In this document: positions 6,247 through 6,292 of the stretch, one piece after another
Numbering within the stretch: the first letter of the stretch is position 1
How the letters are laid out: each line of letters starts with the position of its first letter
Assembly: GCA_016292575.1 (NCBI GenBank)
Contig: JAEDIH010000100.1
Span: forward strand, 1-6,292
Source of the DNA: Clostridiaceae bacterium
GTDB lineage: Bacteria; Bacillota; Clostridia; Oscillospirales; Acutalibacteraceae
Direction of reading: 5' to 3'
Length of the DNA stretch: 6,292 nucleotides
Position numbers and translations under genes: made by a program
The notes under the pieces: model-generated
The model's database searches: none
What the model was told of the DNA's origin: nothing
Seen by the model: only the letters and a program-made list of their open reading frames with translations

Positions 6247-6292
6247 GGACGTTTACTGGCGCGGGCGAGGAGCCCCGTCGGTAAACGTCCCC
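6247..6292 (+). promoter_or_regulatory. structured 5' leader, possible ZTP (pfl) riboswitch, cut by window end
   Basis: About 10 nt after the expected transcription start, GGACGTTTAC (6247-6256) pairs perfectly with GTAAACGTCC (6281-6290). Inside, TACTGGCG is followed by a short CGGG...CCCG hairpin (6262-6265 with 6274-6277) and then CGGTAA before the closing strand. The order P1, ACUGGCG, P2 hairpin, GG-AA, P1' matches what I remember of the ZTP/pfl riboswitch, which senses the purine and folate intermediate ZTP and controls purine and one-carbon genes. Two cautions apply: the usual GGGAA/GGGGA is GGUAA here, and the diagnostic 3' part (the CCGCCUGGGC region with its pseudoknot) lies outside the window. 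Alternatives are an early terminator or another leader RNA. The stem is certain and the class is tentative. Confidence 0.4.

Overview
The window looks like chromosomal DNA of a low-to-mid-GC Gram-positive anaerobe, probably of class Clostridia and perhaps a gut Oscillospiraceae/Ruminococcaceae-type lineage. The reasons are strong AGGA-type ribosome sites, sigma-A promoters, a short-signal lipoprotein, small zinc-ribbon membrane proteins, and a GTP-dependent PEP carboxykinase. Family placement is inference only.

Left end (1-480). No gene is visible. About 1-416 is a repeat-built intergenic segment: inverted arrays of a 7-bp unit at both edges, three copies of a GC-rich 24-nt module, and a near-perfect 53-bp direct repeat with a period of 142 bp. 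At 423-461 is a strong hairpin that probably ends the pckG transcript.

Metabolic gene (481-2400, minus strand). A complete pckG (596 aa) is read from a clear promoter (-35 at 2393-2398, -10 at 2370-2375). Its leader of about 90 nt contains a nested inverted repeat.

Accessory operon (2541-5993, minus strand). Four closely spaced, AT-rich genes follow each other with gaps of 30-46 bp. In transcription order they are two paralogous single-pass membrane proteins with a cytoplasmic zinc ribbon and a second four-cysteine cluster outside the membrane; a single-pass membrane protein with a large extracytoplasmic beta-rich region; and a lipoprotein with TPR-like helices and a C-terminal NPCBM-like domain. 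All four products are predicted to sit at the cell envelope, so the operon may encode one uncharacterised surface or sensing assembly. Upstream are two 9-bp direct repeats, 12 bp apart, that fit the published LytTR response-regulator site. A plausible promoter starts 8 bp further on. This is the best candidate for an undescribed system in the window.

Right end (6202-6292, plus strand). A perfect TTGACA-17-TATAAT promoter points out of the window. It leads directly into a structured RNA start with a 10-bp closing stem and an ACUGGCG element, resembling the 5' half of a ZTP (pfl) riboswitch. The gene it would control lies beyond the window.
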